Source of the DNA: Paracoccaceae bacterium
GTDB taxonomy: Bacteria > Pseudomonadota > Alphaproteobacteria > Rhodobacterales > Rhodobacteraceae
Assembly (NCBI GenBank): GCA_016744015.1
Contig: JADGFD010000010.1
Span: 48,134 to 112,133, forward strand
DNA: 64,000 bases
Direction: 5' to 3'
The position numbers and the translations under genes are program-made. The notes beneath the pieces are model-generated. The model worked only from the letters and a program-made list of their open reading frames with translations. It was not told the origin of the DNA and ran no database searches. Positions 63,982-64,000 of this stretch are shown here, in pieces (position 1 is the first letter of the stretch; each line of letters opens with the position of its first letter).

Positions 63982-64000
63982 ATGGGAACGAAACACACCG
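63982..64000 (+). CDS. Start of a probable IS3-family transposase (cut by the window end)
   Basis: Only MGTKHT is visible, after AAGGAG with 7-base spacing. This hexapeptide is the usual opening of OrfA in many alphaproteobacterial IS3-type elements. Too short for certainty. Confidence 0.4.

Noticed and set aside
1..64000. tRNA genes, rRNA, CRISPR arrays, prophage, replication origin
   Set aside because: Nothing with the required structure or repeats was seen by eye.

Overview
The window looks like a chromosomal segment of a marine Rhodobacterales (Roseobacter-group) alphaproteobacterium. The reasons are the chvG-chvI/pckA head-to-head pair, the long recO-DUF1491-era-rnc-lepB-acpS-pdxJ-DUF2062-rsh-rpoZ-folK run, two ethylmalonyl-CoA pathway genes (mcd, mcl1), and a periplasmic formate dehydrogenase island with its own tungstate transporter. 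This assignment is inferred from gene families and gene order; no search was run. I saw no tRNA, rRNA, CRISPR array or prophage.

Layout. 1-3.4 kb: 5' part of sensor kinase chvG, its regulator chvI, and divergent pckA. 3.5-5.2 kb: mcd. 5.2-13.8 kb: a minus-strand housekeeping block for DNA repair, ribosome and RNA processing, secretion, lipid and cofactor synthesis, and (p)ppGpp. 13.9-16.2 kb: NYN nuclease-like gene, ispH, DUF3429, rnhA. 16.2-18.5 kb: a small membrane protein, fmt and two peptide deformylase genes, one lacking catalytic residues. 18.6-24 kb: PatB-like C-S lyase, Bcr/CflA exporter, mcl1, an AraC regulator, accA. 24-32.5 kb: HAD phosphatase, AfuABC-like ABC transporter, and a divergent two-component system. 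32.6-36.1 kb: a Hint-domain protein, a possible 6S-like RNA, RNase P RNA, yaaA and a YhhN membrane protein. 36.1-37.6 kb: remnants of methylamine/betaine-type demethylation genes. 37.7-40.6 kb: GNAT gene, glmS, and an unknown membrane protein.

40.6-63.8 kb is the most distinctive region, a formate dehydrogenase island. It holds DUF6505, a lipoate-ligase-like protein, an Mrp ATPase, a TupA-like/cytochrome c fusion, a 648-residue multi-cluster Fe-S protein, DUF3305, DUF3306, a TorD chaperone, the small Tat protein FdhX, FdhA/B/C, a NarI-like plus HdrC-like pair, a two-component system whose NtrC-like regulator lacks GAFTGA, two binding proteins without permeases, and a minus-strand fdhD-tupB-tupC-tupA operon. 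A 13-base sequence (GGGACAGATTGTC) occurs upstream of both the fdh operon and fdhD-tupBCA, suggesting shared control of the enzyme and its metal supply. The window ends at the first codons of what is probably an IS3-type transposase.

Together the island would oxidise formate in the periplasm, send electrons through cytochrome b (and perhaps the extra heme b/Fe-S and cytochrome c proteins) to the respiratory chain, and import tungstate and sulfurate the cofactor. Several of its conserved-looking members have no assigned function.
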